Origin: Scolanthus callimorphus
Lineage: Eukaryota; Cnidaria; Anthozoa; Actiniaria; Edwardsiidae
DNA length: 64,000 nt
Direction: 5' to 3'
Assembly: GCA_033964015.1 (NCBI GenBank)
Contig: CM066914.1
Coordinates: forward strand, 33,897,492 to 33,961,491
This document shows, in pieces, positions 1 through 13,500 of this stretch. The notes below the pieces were generated by a model. It worked only from the letters and a program-made list of their open reading frames with translations. It made no database searches and had not been told where the DNA came from. The position numbers were made by a program, and so were the translations under genes. Each line of letters starts with the position of its first letter. Position 1 is the stretch's first letter.

Positions 1-437
1 TCAGACGAAATGCTTTTGAAATGGTTTCTCAGTAATAATTATACGTAAGTGAACTTGGTTAACTGATTTTGATATAGGGCTCTTAACAAATTGCACAACA
101 AGAGACATAAGAAACAAACTTGAAACATTTGCAGAAGTGAAGTCTTAAAAGTGAATTAGCATTCTTTTTTAGGCGATTATGTGAATTGTGATACAAAGTA
201 GTCATAAAAGTTTGACATTTGCCAATGAAATTGCCTTTTACTTGCTGCTCATATGAAAGTGCTGGTGTCCCATATCCCTGAGTTCCTGACAGCAAAACTA
301 TATACTGATATGGGATGGATTGGCAGTACAAGACACATGACCACTTGTAATGTTCCATGTGATTATCTTTTTGCCTCTTTATCCTAGAGAAACAACATAA
401 TCCAAGTTTGTCTGGTTACTGGAGTTTCATTTAAGAT
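1..437. other. No gene seen
   Basis: AT-rich sequence just outside the big foldback element. No kinesin N-terminal exon, splice-bounded coding frame or repeat was recognised here. Confidence 0.5.
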
Positions 438-3400
438 TTAAGAGCGCTCGTCTGTAAATATCGACCTAGCGGCGAAATTAGAAATTTTTCGAAAATCCCC
501 AAACTTTGCCAAGCAGTATCCCTAGTGGATTGATGGATACTGCGAAAGTTTGAGATCGATCCTCTTAATACTTTAGGAGAACGAGGCCCGAATTAGATCG
601 TATGACAGACGGCTGATTTCGAGTAGTTTTTAGCCCTTTTTACCACACTACAAATATGGTGTAAAATCTGAAAAGCGCGTTTATTTTTAAACCTAAAATA
701 GGTTTAAATCAACAGAACAGATGTTAGACATCACTATGAGTCACATTGCAGGACTATAAATCAAACAAATAATATTTTACAGATTTTAAGATCATTTTCT
801 ATTTTGCGATCATCATTTCGGAGGTCAAATTCACAGGCTTATTTCCCCCAATGGTATCTAGAAATCATACAGTTTTACACATCCCAGCCCGAGAACTAAT
901 CCTATACTTGCATTTTATCAAATAAAATCATAGGGCACTTCGAAATCTCGACTTCGACAAAGCCGAGTAAAAGCCCAGCTGGAAGCCATTTTGTGACACC
1001 GCCGACTACCTGGCCGAATACGTTCTGAGCTACAACCAAGCAGCAATACCTTAGCGTTCGCGTTAAAAATCACAATTAATCAATGAAAACAAATCTATTG
1101 GCTCCTGGTTTATTTGAAAAACAATATCGAGCTTCGATTTTGGGATGCGAGCTCAATTCATTTCAAAAGAATATGACACTGACCCTGCTGTAGTTTTGAA
1201 AACCGGTTCAAACAGCAACGCTGTCGACTTCTCGTGTATTTGTTGGTTATTATAAATTATGAAGTGATAAGAATGGCATTTTATCAGGCCCATACCTTGT
1301 TTGAACTTTCTTCATGAGTCTTTGGGGTCAAACACGTCCTCGGCGATCGAGCTGCCTTGAAGACGTAAATATGCACTGGCGTGACCACAGGAAGGCCAGG
1401 CATGACCACAGGAAGACCAAGCAGTTGGCCTTGATCACGGAAAGAGTTTCTTAGCTTGTTCACAACTTTCTTTACTTTCGCAATAAAGCCCTCTCGCCTG
1501 CCTTTGAAAGTCATGTATCTTTTTGCGCATTTTAGTACGAGATAATTCCTCGGTAATAGTTTTGATAAGCGGGAAAACTGAAGACAACTAAAAGTGACTC
1601 ATTCGAAATTCAAAATGCACCCAACTGTGTCTAGAGCGCAAATCTGCGTCTCCAAACTCAAGGCTATAACTTTTGTGTCTTTTCCTCTATTGTTATAATT
1701 CTTTTTTCAAATCCTACCTTAATGATGTATAAAAAGTTCTTAATAACCGATTTTCTTGGAAACATTTTAGAAGTCACAATCTAAATTTTTGTGAGGCCCT
1801 AATTTCATATTCAGGTCGTACTAGAAAAAAAAATTGCCGGTTTTTTTGGCTCAAACTCCAGGAATCGATTCCAGTTGAAGTAATCTCAAATCGAGCTAAG
1901 TTACAGAAAATTCGTCGGAACAGAAACGCGGTAATAAAAATGCCGTCAACTTTGGCCAAATTAGAAGGCTGATTCAGCTCGGCTTCAATTGAATTTTAAT
2001 AGTGCTCCGAAAACTCATTATTTTTGGCTCTTCCTTCGGCACTATATTGTATAGTAATGTATTAAACTTTACGAAAGGTCAGATTGTAAATACGATGAAC
2101 TACTAAAGTGTTCTAAAATTATTTACCGAGGAAAGAAATCGTGAAAGCGCAATAAAATTATTACAAGAATGTAGCGTTAAAATGTGTTGTTATTACGTAG
2201 TATTTCTTGCTAAGATATATATAGACGTTAACGTTGTGGCAATGGTAAACCTTTGTAACTAAGTTTGACCATTATGTGTGCTTATTTGGTATAGAAGAAA
2301 ATTACAAAGTTACGACATTCACCCTCTAGTCTTGCACGCAGATTTGAAGCTGTCTTGTTTATGAATGATAATGAAATCTGACGTTTTTCCAGGGGGAGCT
2401 CACTAGGCCAAATTTAATCAATAGCAGTCACGCTCCGAAAATAGCAATTGTCTGATTAAGTCCCTATGGAACATAAAAACTTGCTATGATAAAAGCTTTC
2501 TTTGTTCGCTGATTAGAGTAGGCCTAAATGTGCTCCCCCTGGCGAAACGTCAGATTTCATTACCATTCATAAACAAGAGAGTTTCAAATCTGTGTGCAAG
2601 ACTAGAGCGTGAATGTCGTAACTTTGTAATTTTCTTCTACACCAAACAAGCACATATAATGGTCAAATTTGGTTACTAAGTTTTACCAATGCCACAAGCT
2701 TTTCGTCTATATAAATCTTAGCAAGAAATTATACGTAATAACGACACATTTTAACGCGACATTTTTGAAATCAATTCATTGCGCTTTCACGATTTCTTTC
2801 CTCGGTAGATAATTTTCAAGCATTTCAGTAGCTCATGGTATTTACAATCTGACCTTCGGTAAAGTTTAATACATTACTATACGATATAGTGCCGAAGGAA
2901 GAGCCCAAAATAATGAGTTTTCGGAGCACTATTAAAATTCAATTGAAGCCGAGCTGAATCAGCCTTCTAATTTGGCCAAAGTTGACGGCATTTTTATTAC
3001 CGCGTTTCTGTTCCGACGAATTTTCTGTAACTTAGCTCGATTTGAGATTACTTCAACTGGAATCGATTCCTGGAGTTTGAGCCAAAAAAACCGGCAAATT
3101 TTTTTTTCTGGTACGACCTGAATATGAAATTAGGGCCTCGCAAAATTTAGATTGTAACTTCTAAAAATGTTTCCAAGAAGATCGGTTATTAATAACTGAT
3201 TTATACATCATTAAAGTAGGATTTGAAAAAAGAATTAAAAGAATAGGGGAAAAGACACAAAAGTTATAGCCTTGAGTTTGGCGACGCAGATTTGCGCTCT
3301 AGACACAGTTGGGTGCATTTTGAATTTCGAATGAGTCACCTTAATTAGCACTATTAGTGAGAGTTTTACGCAAACGGTAGACGTTTTGCGGTGCCAGAAA

Positions 3401-4594
3401 ACGAGACTGTGGGTTTTTTTATTTTATTTACATAGTCATTTCAGTCATTATGCTTAAAGGTTTTACTTCTATTCTGTACTTAAGGTATTGTGATAATGAC
3501 ACTTATTTCTATAATAGCAGCACTTGTAGAAAAAAAAAATGCCAAGACGCACTTTACTTTGTTTATCATGTTTATATGACAGCGCGGTAAAACATCTCTA
3601 GTGTCACGCATTCCACTCTGTTTGCTTTGCGAGACGATTTGACAGTTCGTCTGCACTCCACGATAAGTCATCTCTCGCAGAAAATAAATCACAAGGCTGA
3701 TCAAACAAGGTATGAGCCTTAAAAACTGATTTTGTAGCTTAATTTGAATTACAGTTTCATCGAACATGATCGAAATGTACAATACGAGTCTGAACGGCAA
3801 GTGTAGTTAGTAGTTTGTTGTTGTTTGATCAGGTCACCCAGAGCCTTCCATTCCAATGGCCTCGAGTGTTGTTATAAGTTCAACTCAACTGAAATTGATG
3901 GTCGCTACTGACTTGTAAGTTAAAGAGCAGCCAAATAAACCTGTTTTCATTGATATTCATTTCAGTTTTTGACGCGAGCGCTTGCTTTTGCTGCTTATAA
4001 ACTAGCCCAGGACGTGACTCGCTGTGTCTGCATTGTCACAAAATGGCTTCCAGCTGGGCTTTTACTCGGCTTTGTCAAAGTCGAGATTTCGAAGTGCCCT
4101 ATGATTTTATTTGATAAAATTCAAGTATAGGATTAGATCTCGGGCTGGGATGTGTAAAACTGTATGATTTCTAGATACCATTGGGGGAAATAAGCCTGTG
4201 AATTTGACCTCCGAAATGATGATCGCAAAATAGAAAATGATGTTAAAATCCGCAAAATATTATTCGTTTGATTTATAGTCCTGCAATGTGACTCATAGTG
4301 ATGTCTAACATCTGTTCTGTTGATTTAAACCTATTTTAGGTTTAAAAATAAGCGCGCTTTTCAGTTTTTACACCATATTTGTAGTGGGGTAAAAAGGGCT
4401 AAAAACTACTCGAAATCAGCCGTCTGTCGTACGATCTAATTCGGGCCTCGTTCTCCTAAAGTATTAAGAGGATCGATCTCAAACTTTCGCAGTATCCATC
4501 AATCCACTTGGGATACTGCTTGGCAAAGTTTGGGGATTTTCGAAAATTTTCTAATTTCGCCGTTAGGTCGATATTTACAGACGAGCGCTCTTAA
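438..4594. mobile_element. 4.15 kb foldback DNA element bounded by TTAA
   Basis: The ends 442 (GAGCGCTCGTCTG) and 4590 are inverted and are flanked by TTAA at 438-441 and 4591-4594. Outer arms 442-998 and 4034-4590 are the same length (557 bp). Inner arms 1594-about 2420 and about 2520-3339 are also inverted. Between outer and inner arms lie two unrelated segments (999-1593 and 3340-4033). The TTAA duplication recalls piggyBac-type insertion, but no transposase is encoded, so it is non-autonomous or degenerate. Confidence 0.85.
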
Positions 4595-4715
4595 ATGATA
4601 AATTTGTGATATTGGTGCCATACCATGACCATATTGTTGCAACTCTTTGCATTATAAGCAGCTTTATTCAAGCATGGTTGTCTCTTGGTATTCTTTCTGA
4701 TATATCCATAGATTG

Positions 4716-4913
4716 TGTGTTTCCAAAAAAATATCCATACCCCCCCACGGAAGGGTGTTGAGAAATGACCCCCCCTCCCCTCTGGAATTTCCGAAGAAAA
4801 ATACAGTGTTTGTATGGAAAAGATCAGGTAAATTGCCCCCCCCCCCCCCCCCCCCACCCCTCTGGAATTTCCAATCCCTTCCGTAGGGGGGTATGGATAT
4901 TTTTTGGAACACA
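4716..4913. mobile_element. MITE, TGTGTTTCC-type, copy 1
   Basis: Inverted ends (tgtgtttccaaaaaaatatc / gatattttttggaacaca) surround poly-C and gtttgtatgg motifs. Same family as 6763-6950. Confidence 0.75.
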
Positions 4914-4915
4914 CA

Positions 4916-5848
4916 TTTTACCTCACTGATTTATTATGATTCCTCAGGAAGGTGACTACTGAAACACAGGGCACTTATTCCTAGAAAGCAAGCCAAACCA
5001 GCAGGGACTCATTTTTCCCAACCCCCAAATCCACCAAAAAATCACCCGAAATGCTTAGGAGAGCAGCTTCTCCCCAAAACATTCTGTTGTTTTTCCTATA
5101 CCAGTACTAGTTGGCTGAGTTCACAAATAGCAAGCCCCCAGGAATGCACTTACACTTTTATTCAGCAGCAAATACAAATCTATTTGAGTCAATACATAAC
5201 ACCTGCATGATCCATGGAAAACTTTAAAAACAATAGGGAGATTTAGAAACAGGACATTGTGTTGAGCATGTGGATGCATGTGCTGTCTAATGCTTGATTG
5301 TGGAGCTACAGACAAATAAAATTGAAGGTTCATCAATGCACACGCACTCTACACAACCAGGTCCTCTTCACCATGTCCAGTTTCTAAATCTCCCTTATAG
5401 CAGATCATGTGGTGTATAGAGCATTTTTCTGATCAGAATAGTAACAGCAGAGTGATTACACCGATTCCAAATAAAACCTATGGGAGTGATAACAAAGTGA
5501 TCAACAGTCATATAAAAATGCTCTATAGGCTGATAAAGCTCCTTAACAATTTAACAGTTTGTCATGACACTCTGGAAGTTCAAAGAGATCATAGGTACTA
5601 CATTCTAACCTTGATGTTGAGTAGGGCTATCACAACACTGAGCATATGAATGCTTGGCTGAAATTGCAAATTTTATCATGACTCAAAAGAAGGACAATGA
5701 TTGGGACTGAATCGCTGCCAGAACTCATAACCAGTTTGGTCTGTTACTGTAACTCTGATTATGATAATTATGCCCTGTTTCTGTCTAGAGCAAAATCATT
5801 ATGTCTGGAAATGTTTACCATTGTTGAAATTCTACTTATGATTCATAG
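4916..5848. other. Intron or flank with a small foldback
   Basis: Contains an inverted pair (about 5233-5256 and 5373-5400, atagggagatttagaaac / gtttctaaatctccctta). It also has a segment at 5450-5500 (ataaaacctatgggagtgat) that recurs at about 32700. No exon seen before the acceptor at 5848. Confidence 0.5.
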
Positions 5849-5922
5849 ATGTTCTCAATGGCTACAATGGAACCATCTTTGCTTATGGACAGACATCTAG
5901 TGGGAAAACGCACACTATGGAG
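5849..5922 (+). CDS. KIF5: KIF5 motor exon with P-loop
   Basis: Encodes [20 protein letters not shown] and then HTME, the ATP-binding P-loop. The exon opens with the last two bases of an Asp codon and ends in phase 0 at gag/gtatag. The preceding N-terminal exon is not in the window. Confidence 0.96.
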
Positions 5923-8900
5923 GTATAGTACTTTTATCCTTTATGGATAAAAAAAACTTCTTGAGACTCCCGGCAAAACCGGGAGAGTTGACGCTCCTGA
6001 CAATTTTTAGAAGTTTTTTAAATACTGTAGCACTACTCTGTGTTCTTGAATTTTTTTTATACATTCCTGGCAAAAATAAATATTGCAATCGCTGGAAATG
6101 TTTTCAGGAAAAATGGTTGCTCCTTGCTTCAACCTTTTGTGTTTCAATTTTGTTGAGCTGTTGTGGTATGTATCTGTGCATGCATGTGTCTGAGGGCCTA
6201 CATATCTATGTAAAAATTTTGTAGATAGGCACCTAGAAATAAAAGAAAAAAAGAATAGGAAATAATTTTTTTTTGAAAAGTAAAATTTTTAAAAAAAAAG
6301 AATGAAAAAAAAGAATTCAAGTCTGTCTATAAAAGAATAAAAGAAATGGTGGTAATACTGGGCATTGCTAGTGGCTAAAAAACTATGTACGGTAAAATAA
6401 AATAAAATACATGTACGGTACATTACGCTCATACCACACCTACCGGTAGTAAATTTTTAGTCTAGAAAATCTAGCCAAAGCTTTCTATGGTGCTTGCCAT
6501 AAAATAATTTAATTTGCAGTGACATTCATTTAATATACCATAGACCTTTTTTGGCTTAAAAAAACGGTTTTTCAAAATAGCTCCTCCCCTTTGAGTTAAT
6601 GAGTACAACTCCAGATTTGATTGAAATATATTCTCTAGTGTCAGGGATTTTTGATTTTCCTTTGTTATAATTTTTTTTTGCTAATTTGGGTGTCAGGATC
6701 ATTTAAGAAATCCAAATTTCCACTTTGTCACATGATGTTTCCATAATATGCAATATACAATGTGTGGTTCCAGAAAATGTCCATACCCCCTTCACGGAAG
6801 GGTGTTGAAAAGCGACCCCCACACTCCTTGGAATTTTCAAGGAAAAATACAGTATTTGTATGGAAATGATCAGGTAAATTGACACCCCCACCCCTCCAGA
6901 ATTTCCAATGCCCTTCCGTAGGGGGGGTATGGATAATTTCTGGAACCACACAATGTAAGAAAAAACCCAGACACTGCTTTTCATTCCATCCATCTAAGAA
7001 TGGAATTTGATTATTTGTAGGTACAGGCAAGCCTTAGGGCAAAAGGGCTAGAGCTTTTTCAGTACCGTATTTACCGGTATATAAGATGCCCTTTTTTCAC
7101 TCCACAATGACCTTCAAAATCAGGATGCGTCTTATACATGGAACGACGCATTTTGTAATTTGCATAACAACAAAAACAAATAACCCTTTACAAATTGCCT
7201 GATTCATGGTTGTGTGTTTGGTTGCCCCCAAAAAAACTAGGATTTCCATCCGTGGAGCCTGCCAGCAAGCGCTTGAGGCTGTTTTTATTGCAAAAATCTC
7301 AGAGTTTGTAGTCGCGAGCACCATTTGGATTTTGTCACTTGTCCCAGGCCGCACATCCAAAAATGACCTAAAAAATCCAGGTGCGTCTTATATACAGGTG
7401 CGTCTTATTGGTAAATACGGTAATAAGCGAAAAAAAGTGATCTATTAAAAGTGAAATTGACTATAAATAAAATATTGTACAAGATAGGTCATCTTTAAGC
7501 TTAAATGAATTGTGACACAACACATATTTTTCCCCATGGACACCTTGTTTTTGTGAACCAATACCTTAAAACTTGTAAAGTTATAATGATGGCGCTGATT
7601 TTTAGGTATGTATTTTGGCCCTACCGTACATGTTCACGTAGCTGTCAACTCTCCACCATAAAGCGGGAGTCAACTTTCTTGTATGTTTCTTATTGATTTG
7701 TTGCATTTCTTACAAAAACTCCAGATTTCTAAACTCTAGGGTTGACAGCTACAGTGTATGCATTCAGATACTTGATCTCCAAAATCACAAACCATTACAC
7801 AGACCACTCTGGACACATGATAAGGATACATTTCACTTTGCTACAGTGCAATTACACTGCAGCTTTTAACATATTGTATTATTTGACTTTGTTTATTTAT
7901 AGGGAGTTATCGATGATCAGATGCACCAGGGAATCATTCCAAGAATTGTACAGGATATATTTAATCACATCTATAATATGGATGAAAATTTAGAATTTCA
8001 CATCAAGGTAAATGCACACCATGTATTCAGTTTGTACAAAAAAAGTAATGCATACCATAATCAAAAAACTATCTGATATTCTTAGTTGAAGCATATGTGT
8101 AAATGTATAACAGCAAACAAAGTAGTAAATTGTGTCTGGTATAAATATTATAAATCGGTTTTACCATAAATGGATTAGATTTCATATTACTGTAGTTTTC
8201 ATTTGTTTTGATACAGGGTACTTTTTATTCTGAGAGTTTGTGATCATTTGACTCTATCCAGTCTATATGGCTGTTAATTATTTCAACATCCAATATGTTT
8301 CTGGCAGAATTTAACTTATTCACACTTTATCACATCAAATGTTTTGATTTCCAGGCTCAAAATTTTGTTTGTAATATAAAACTGGTCTAATCAGACTACC
8401 TAAGAGCTACAGACTACATGTAATTGACAAACAATCTTTAACATCCATTTCAAGATAGAAACTCACTCTATTCGTCCTATTTGTATCCCAGGTTTCTTAT
8501 TTTGAGATCTACCTTGACAAAATTAGGGATTTACTTGATGGTGAGTACATTTACAATGTTACCTTTTAAAAGATCATTTTATTCTCTTTACTACCAAAAT
8601 CACTAAACTGCCCCAAACCCACCACAAATGATCAATTGGTTTTGTATTTCTATCAGTCGTTTCCCCCTTCAGTTAACCCATATGACCATTTTGGTCATTT
8701 TTAAAGGCCCATCACCAACTGAGAGCCTTTGCGGTCTTTTAGCCAATCAGAGCACCAATTGATCACATTATGTGATCAATTTAAGGCCCATCACCAACCA
8801 GGAGCCTTTGTGCTGTTTTCTTTTGTTTTCAAATTGATCCATTGTTTTTCAGGTGCTCTGATTGGCTAAAAGACCGCAAAGGCTCTCAGTTGGTGATGGG

Positions 8901-10202
8901 CCTTTAAAAATGACCAAATGGTCCATCAAAGTTCTTTTGTTTAGTATGCGATTTCAATGTCATGTGATCATTTGAATCGATAAAAAACAGATCGATCATT
9001 CTTGGCGGGTTTGGGATGCTTTAGTGATTTTGGTATTGTATTTGGTTAGCAATACCCATACATTTGTGAATGTATATTAAGGAGTGTTTGTTATTTATCG
9101 GGGAAGGGGGATGGGTGATAATAAAGTCACTGTTTAAGGTCCCCACCTAAAATAGAAGTTATTTTTTCTAGGACCCCCTTAGCCTAAGTGGGAATTTTTC
9201 AGGTCCCCCCCCACCCACATACTCCCTTTTAATCACTTGTTGACAAGTTCATAAGTTGCTGACTGTTTTTAAGCAATCTTGAGTTGATTGATTGTTAATT
9301 GGAATATGTCTCCAATAAAGCATTGGAGTTCTTGAAATATGTAAGCAATCATCATTTGATTGAAGACTCCCCACAACAACTCAAAAGACTATTTCAAGAC
9401 CCCCCTTTTTAGGCTTACAAAAATTTCAAGGCCCCCCATTTTATCACCCATACCCCCCTCCGATAAATAATGAACGGTCCCTAAATCTTGGTTGGCGTCA
9501 TTATGTAAGTTATAATGTACCCATGTACAGTGTACCGGTATGATAATTTATATGCCTGTTCCTTCCTTAGTCACAAAAACAAATCTCGCAGTCCATGAAG
9601 ACAAGAACAGAGTTCCATTTGTCAAGGTACCTTGACCACGTTTCTTTGTTTGTTTGTCATTCAAACCACCTTTTTGGGGTTTTAAGTTTAGTATTTCATT
9701 CTTTTCTCAGGGAGCAACTGAGAGATTTGTATCAAGTCCTGATGAGGTCATGGAAATTATTGATGAAGGCAAAGCCAATCGCCATGTGGCAGTAACTAGT
9801 AAGCCTCTTCTTAAGTTGTTAATTTAGATATTGGCAGCCATTTGTATGCAAGCGAATGCAGTCACAGCTTAGTACTACAACATATCAGTTACTTACCCTG
9901 TAGTACAGTATAAGGCTAAGCAATCTCCTAAAGAATCAATCTGAATATAGAATCTCCAGAAGAAGATAAAGTTATCTATATTAACTAAAATAGAGGTTAT
10001 TGGCCTCAAGTCAGCAGTATTGTTATTGTTGTTGTTTTGGTTTTTGTTGCTGCTGTGTTGTCGCTGCTTTTGTTGCTGCTGCTGTTGTTGTGACTGCTGT
10101 TGCTGCTGCTTTTGTTGTTGTTGCTGCTGCTTTTGTTGCTGCTGCTGATATTATTGTTACTGGTGCTGATACTCTTGTTGTTGCTGCAGTTGTTGCTGCA
10201 GA

Positions 10203-10234
<32 letters not shown>

Positions 10235-10458
10235 CTGTTGTTGCTCTTGTTGCTGCTGCTGTTGCTGCTGCTGCTGTTGTTGCTGCAGATGTTGCTGTTG
10301 TTGTTGTTGCTACTGTTGTTGTTGCTGTTGTTGCTGTTGTGTTGCTGCTGCTGTTGTTGTTGCTGTTGTTGTTGCTGCTGTTGCTGTTGTTGCTGCTGTT
10401 GCTGTTGTTGCTGTTGTGTTGCTGCTGCTGTTGTTGCTGTTGTTGTTGCTGCTGTTGT

Positions 10459-10508
<50 letters not shown>

Positions 10509-13500
10509 CTGCTTTTGTTGCTGCTGTTGTTGCTGCTGTTGCTGTTGCTGTTGTTGCTGCTGCTGCTGATAGCATTGTCGCTGGTGCTGATACTGTTGCA
10601 GTTGTTGCTATAGTTGTTGCTGCTGTTGTTGTTGCTGTTATACTGTTCATGTCATTGCTGCAGTTATTGTTGCTGTTGCTACTGATGTTGCTGCTGTTGA
10701 TACTGTTGTTGTCGCTGCTGCTAATACTGTTTTTATTGTTGCTGTTGTTGGTACTGCTGATACTGTTGTTGTTGCTGTTGATCAATGAATAAAAACTTCA
10801 TGAATCTCTTTCAAGCCTTTACATACGTACTTTACAGTCATACAAACTTTACATACTCTGCCACTATCCACCACATACATGTACTTTATTTGCTGTAGCA
10901 GTATTTCGCTGATGTGAACCTACTGTACAAAATACTAAAAGACATTAATTTACAAAATATGTTTAGCTCAGCTGAAATAGAATAAATGCTAAATATTCAA
11001 TGGATCAGATGCTGAATTTCTTATCCCACAAAGCTCTATGCTAATGAGGTCTTAGTAAGCATAGGCCATTTAAAATGTAATCCATAATCCTTTTTATTAT
11101 CAAAGTATGTTATGATAAGCTACTTCGTATTTTGAATGTTTCTTGTGGTTTTGGATAATCAGAACAAACAAATCATGACATTTAATTTGTGCACTAACAG
11201 TACCAGTTTTGATAGTTTGCATTCATGGTTTGGCCTTGAATTTACTTTTTTATTTATCTTTCTATTACAGATATGAATGAGCACAGCTCTAGAAGCCACA
11301 GCATTTTCCTCTTACATATCAAACAAGAAAATGTGGAGACCAATAAAAAGCTGAGTGGGAAGCTGTACCTTGTTGATCTGGCTGGTTCAGAGAAGGTGTG
11401 TATTGTAGCAATTCCAAGGAGCTTACCAGAACATACCTAACAAATGTCCAACCAAAATTGAGATATGGTCAGTAATAATGTCTGAAATATATTTAATATT
11501 GCTGATGATGTTGGTACTTTATTTATAAATTTGCTGTATCCTTCATTTCAGGTCAGCAAAACTCATGCTGAGGGCTCTGTATTGGACGAGGCAAAGAATA
11601 TTAACAAGTCTTTATCGGCATTAGGAAATGTTATATCAGCACTGGCTGAAGGCACAGTAAGATGTTTTGCTTGTAATTTTATTCATATGCATCTTTGCAA
11701 TTTATTCAAGGTGTCTATTTGAAAAAGTGACCAATTATAATCAATAGCATTCCAACTCGATCAGACACAAACAATAGCAATAATAATCAATAGTTTTTGA
11801 TGAGCTTCATTGTGTCCTGGTGTATCAAAAATTTTCATACATTACTACACCTACCGGTTTGGCTTTTTTCTTTTCTTCCCACTTTTCTGTTATGAAAATT
11901 AATGACAATAGACAAAATCTAACTATTACAGTGTTTACATCTTGTTGCCATCCAATTCAGATAATGTGATGAATTTGAGAGGTTAAAATTTGTTCAATTT
12001 GTGATGTTTGCAGGTGAGAAATTGTACAATCAATTGTATCCTCCCAAATGAATGTCTGAATGGATGATCCCAGCTATAAGCATGCACGCTCTCTTTTCTT
12101 CAGAAATGCATTTGGATTGTAACACAAATTCCAGGACGCAACACGTGCATACAAGGCATTTTGTTCGTGAAATGTAACACAACTATCGACATGCAGTGCA
12201 CGTTTTAATCACAGCTGGAATCGTCCATTGGGTGGTAGGAAAATGTAACCATAATGAGCTGCTTAGTCTGTTCAGGATTCCATACTAAAGCATCTGCATG
12301 TGCAATGCTTGTTTTGATGTTGACTGGTATGTTGTATTTCCTTAGAAAACACATGTTCCCTACAGAGACAGTAAAATGACAAGAATATTACAAGAGAGTT
12401 TAGGTAAGATGATGAGATTAGAATCACTACAGAATGTTGTTCTTGTACAGTACATCATGTTCACTAGACCCTCAAGGACATGGTGGAAGCTAATGGTCCT
12501 ATTCTCTAGTTGTTCAGTGCAAATTCCTAGAGTGAAACAAATACTGGTTGATCCTGCAACATTCTTAATGCAAATGAAGTGAGAGGCTTATAACAAAGAA
12601 TGTATCACAAAAGTTAACACTTCAGAATGCATGAACATTTCTTAAGAAAAGTTTGTGGGTGCAGCCCCCCAGCCCCTCTCTCCCTGTCTGCCGTACAATG
12701 CAAATGACCTTAAACAAACTATCTTCCTTATTTGCAACAGGGACTATTATGATACAGGAGATCATCCACACATGTATTCCTCCACAAAACATAATTTCTC
12801 CCTATTACAGGTGGCAATGCAAGGACTACAATCATTATTTGCTGTTCACCATCATCGTTTAATGATCAAGAAACAAGATCAACCCTCATGTTTGGACAGA
12901 GGTACTGTGGTTATTGGTGAACCCTGAGGTTTTCAATTACAGGAGCATAATTTTGATAGCACAAAATCTCCTTGGTCTGCCTCCCCTGACCATTACAGTC
13001 CCTCGTGGCAGTAGATATTTTTTTTTACCTCTGGTGACTCTCTATAATGGACTGCTCAGCCCAATAGGCTCTCGGTTTCAGGCTTGAGGTATACTAAAGG
13101 GTTGGGAAAATTGCGACATTTGCCAATATGTTTTGACCCCAGGTATAGTATAAAGGTCCTGCTGTGTTTGAGCACTGTGGCAAGTTTATAATTTAAAGGG
13201 TTTGGGTATAATGATAGGGGTACCTTTCCAGCATCCCCCTACTACTCTTCCCAGTAGACCGTTACACCTCTCGCTTTTTCAGCCCGCCAGCAGCTGTCTC
13301 AAATTCATCGCGTGATCACCTTTTTTGTACCACGAGTTGCTCATGTACCATGTGATCAATGTTTGTGGGTGTAAACTTTGAGCGTTTGGTCTGCTACTTT
13401 GTTTTGTTGCTTTCCAACAAAGTCTACGCCCAAAACGGTTGATCACGTGGTACATAAGCAACCCATCACGTGGTACATAAAAAGGTGACCACGCGATGAA

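Noticed and set aside
1774..1959. 61-codon - strand frame in the large foldback; a similar frame exists on the + strand near 2966-3151
   Set aside because: Present twice only because the two arms are inverted copies; too short and without recognisable transposase features.
7097..7360. 87-codon - strand frame in the TACCGTATTTACC MITE
   Set aside because: No domain, and it lies wholly in a non-autonomous repeat.
10006..10792. Long open frames on both strands (poly-Leu, poly-Cys, poly-Ala/Val, poly-Gln)
   Set aside because: They arise from the CTG/TTG triplet array; all phases are open, and no splice or start context or domain supports them.
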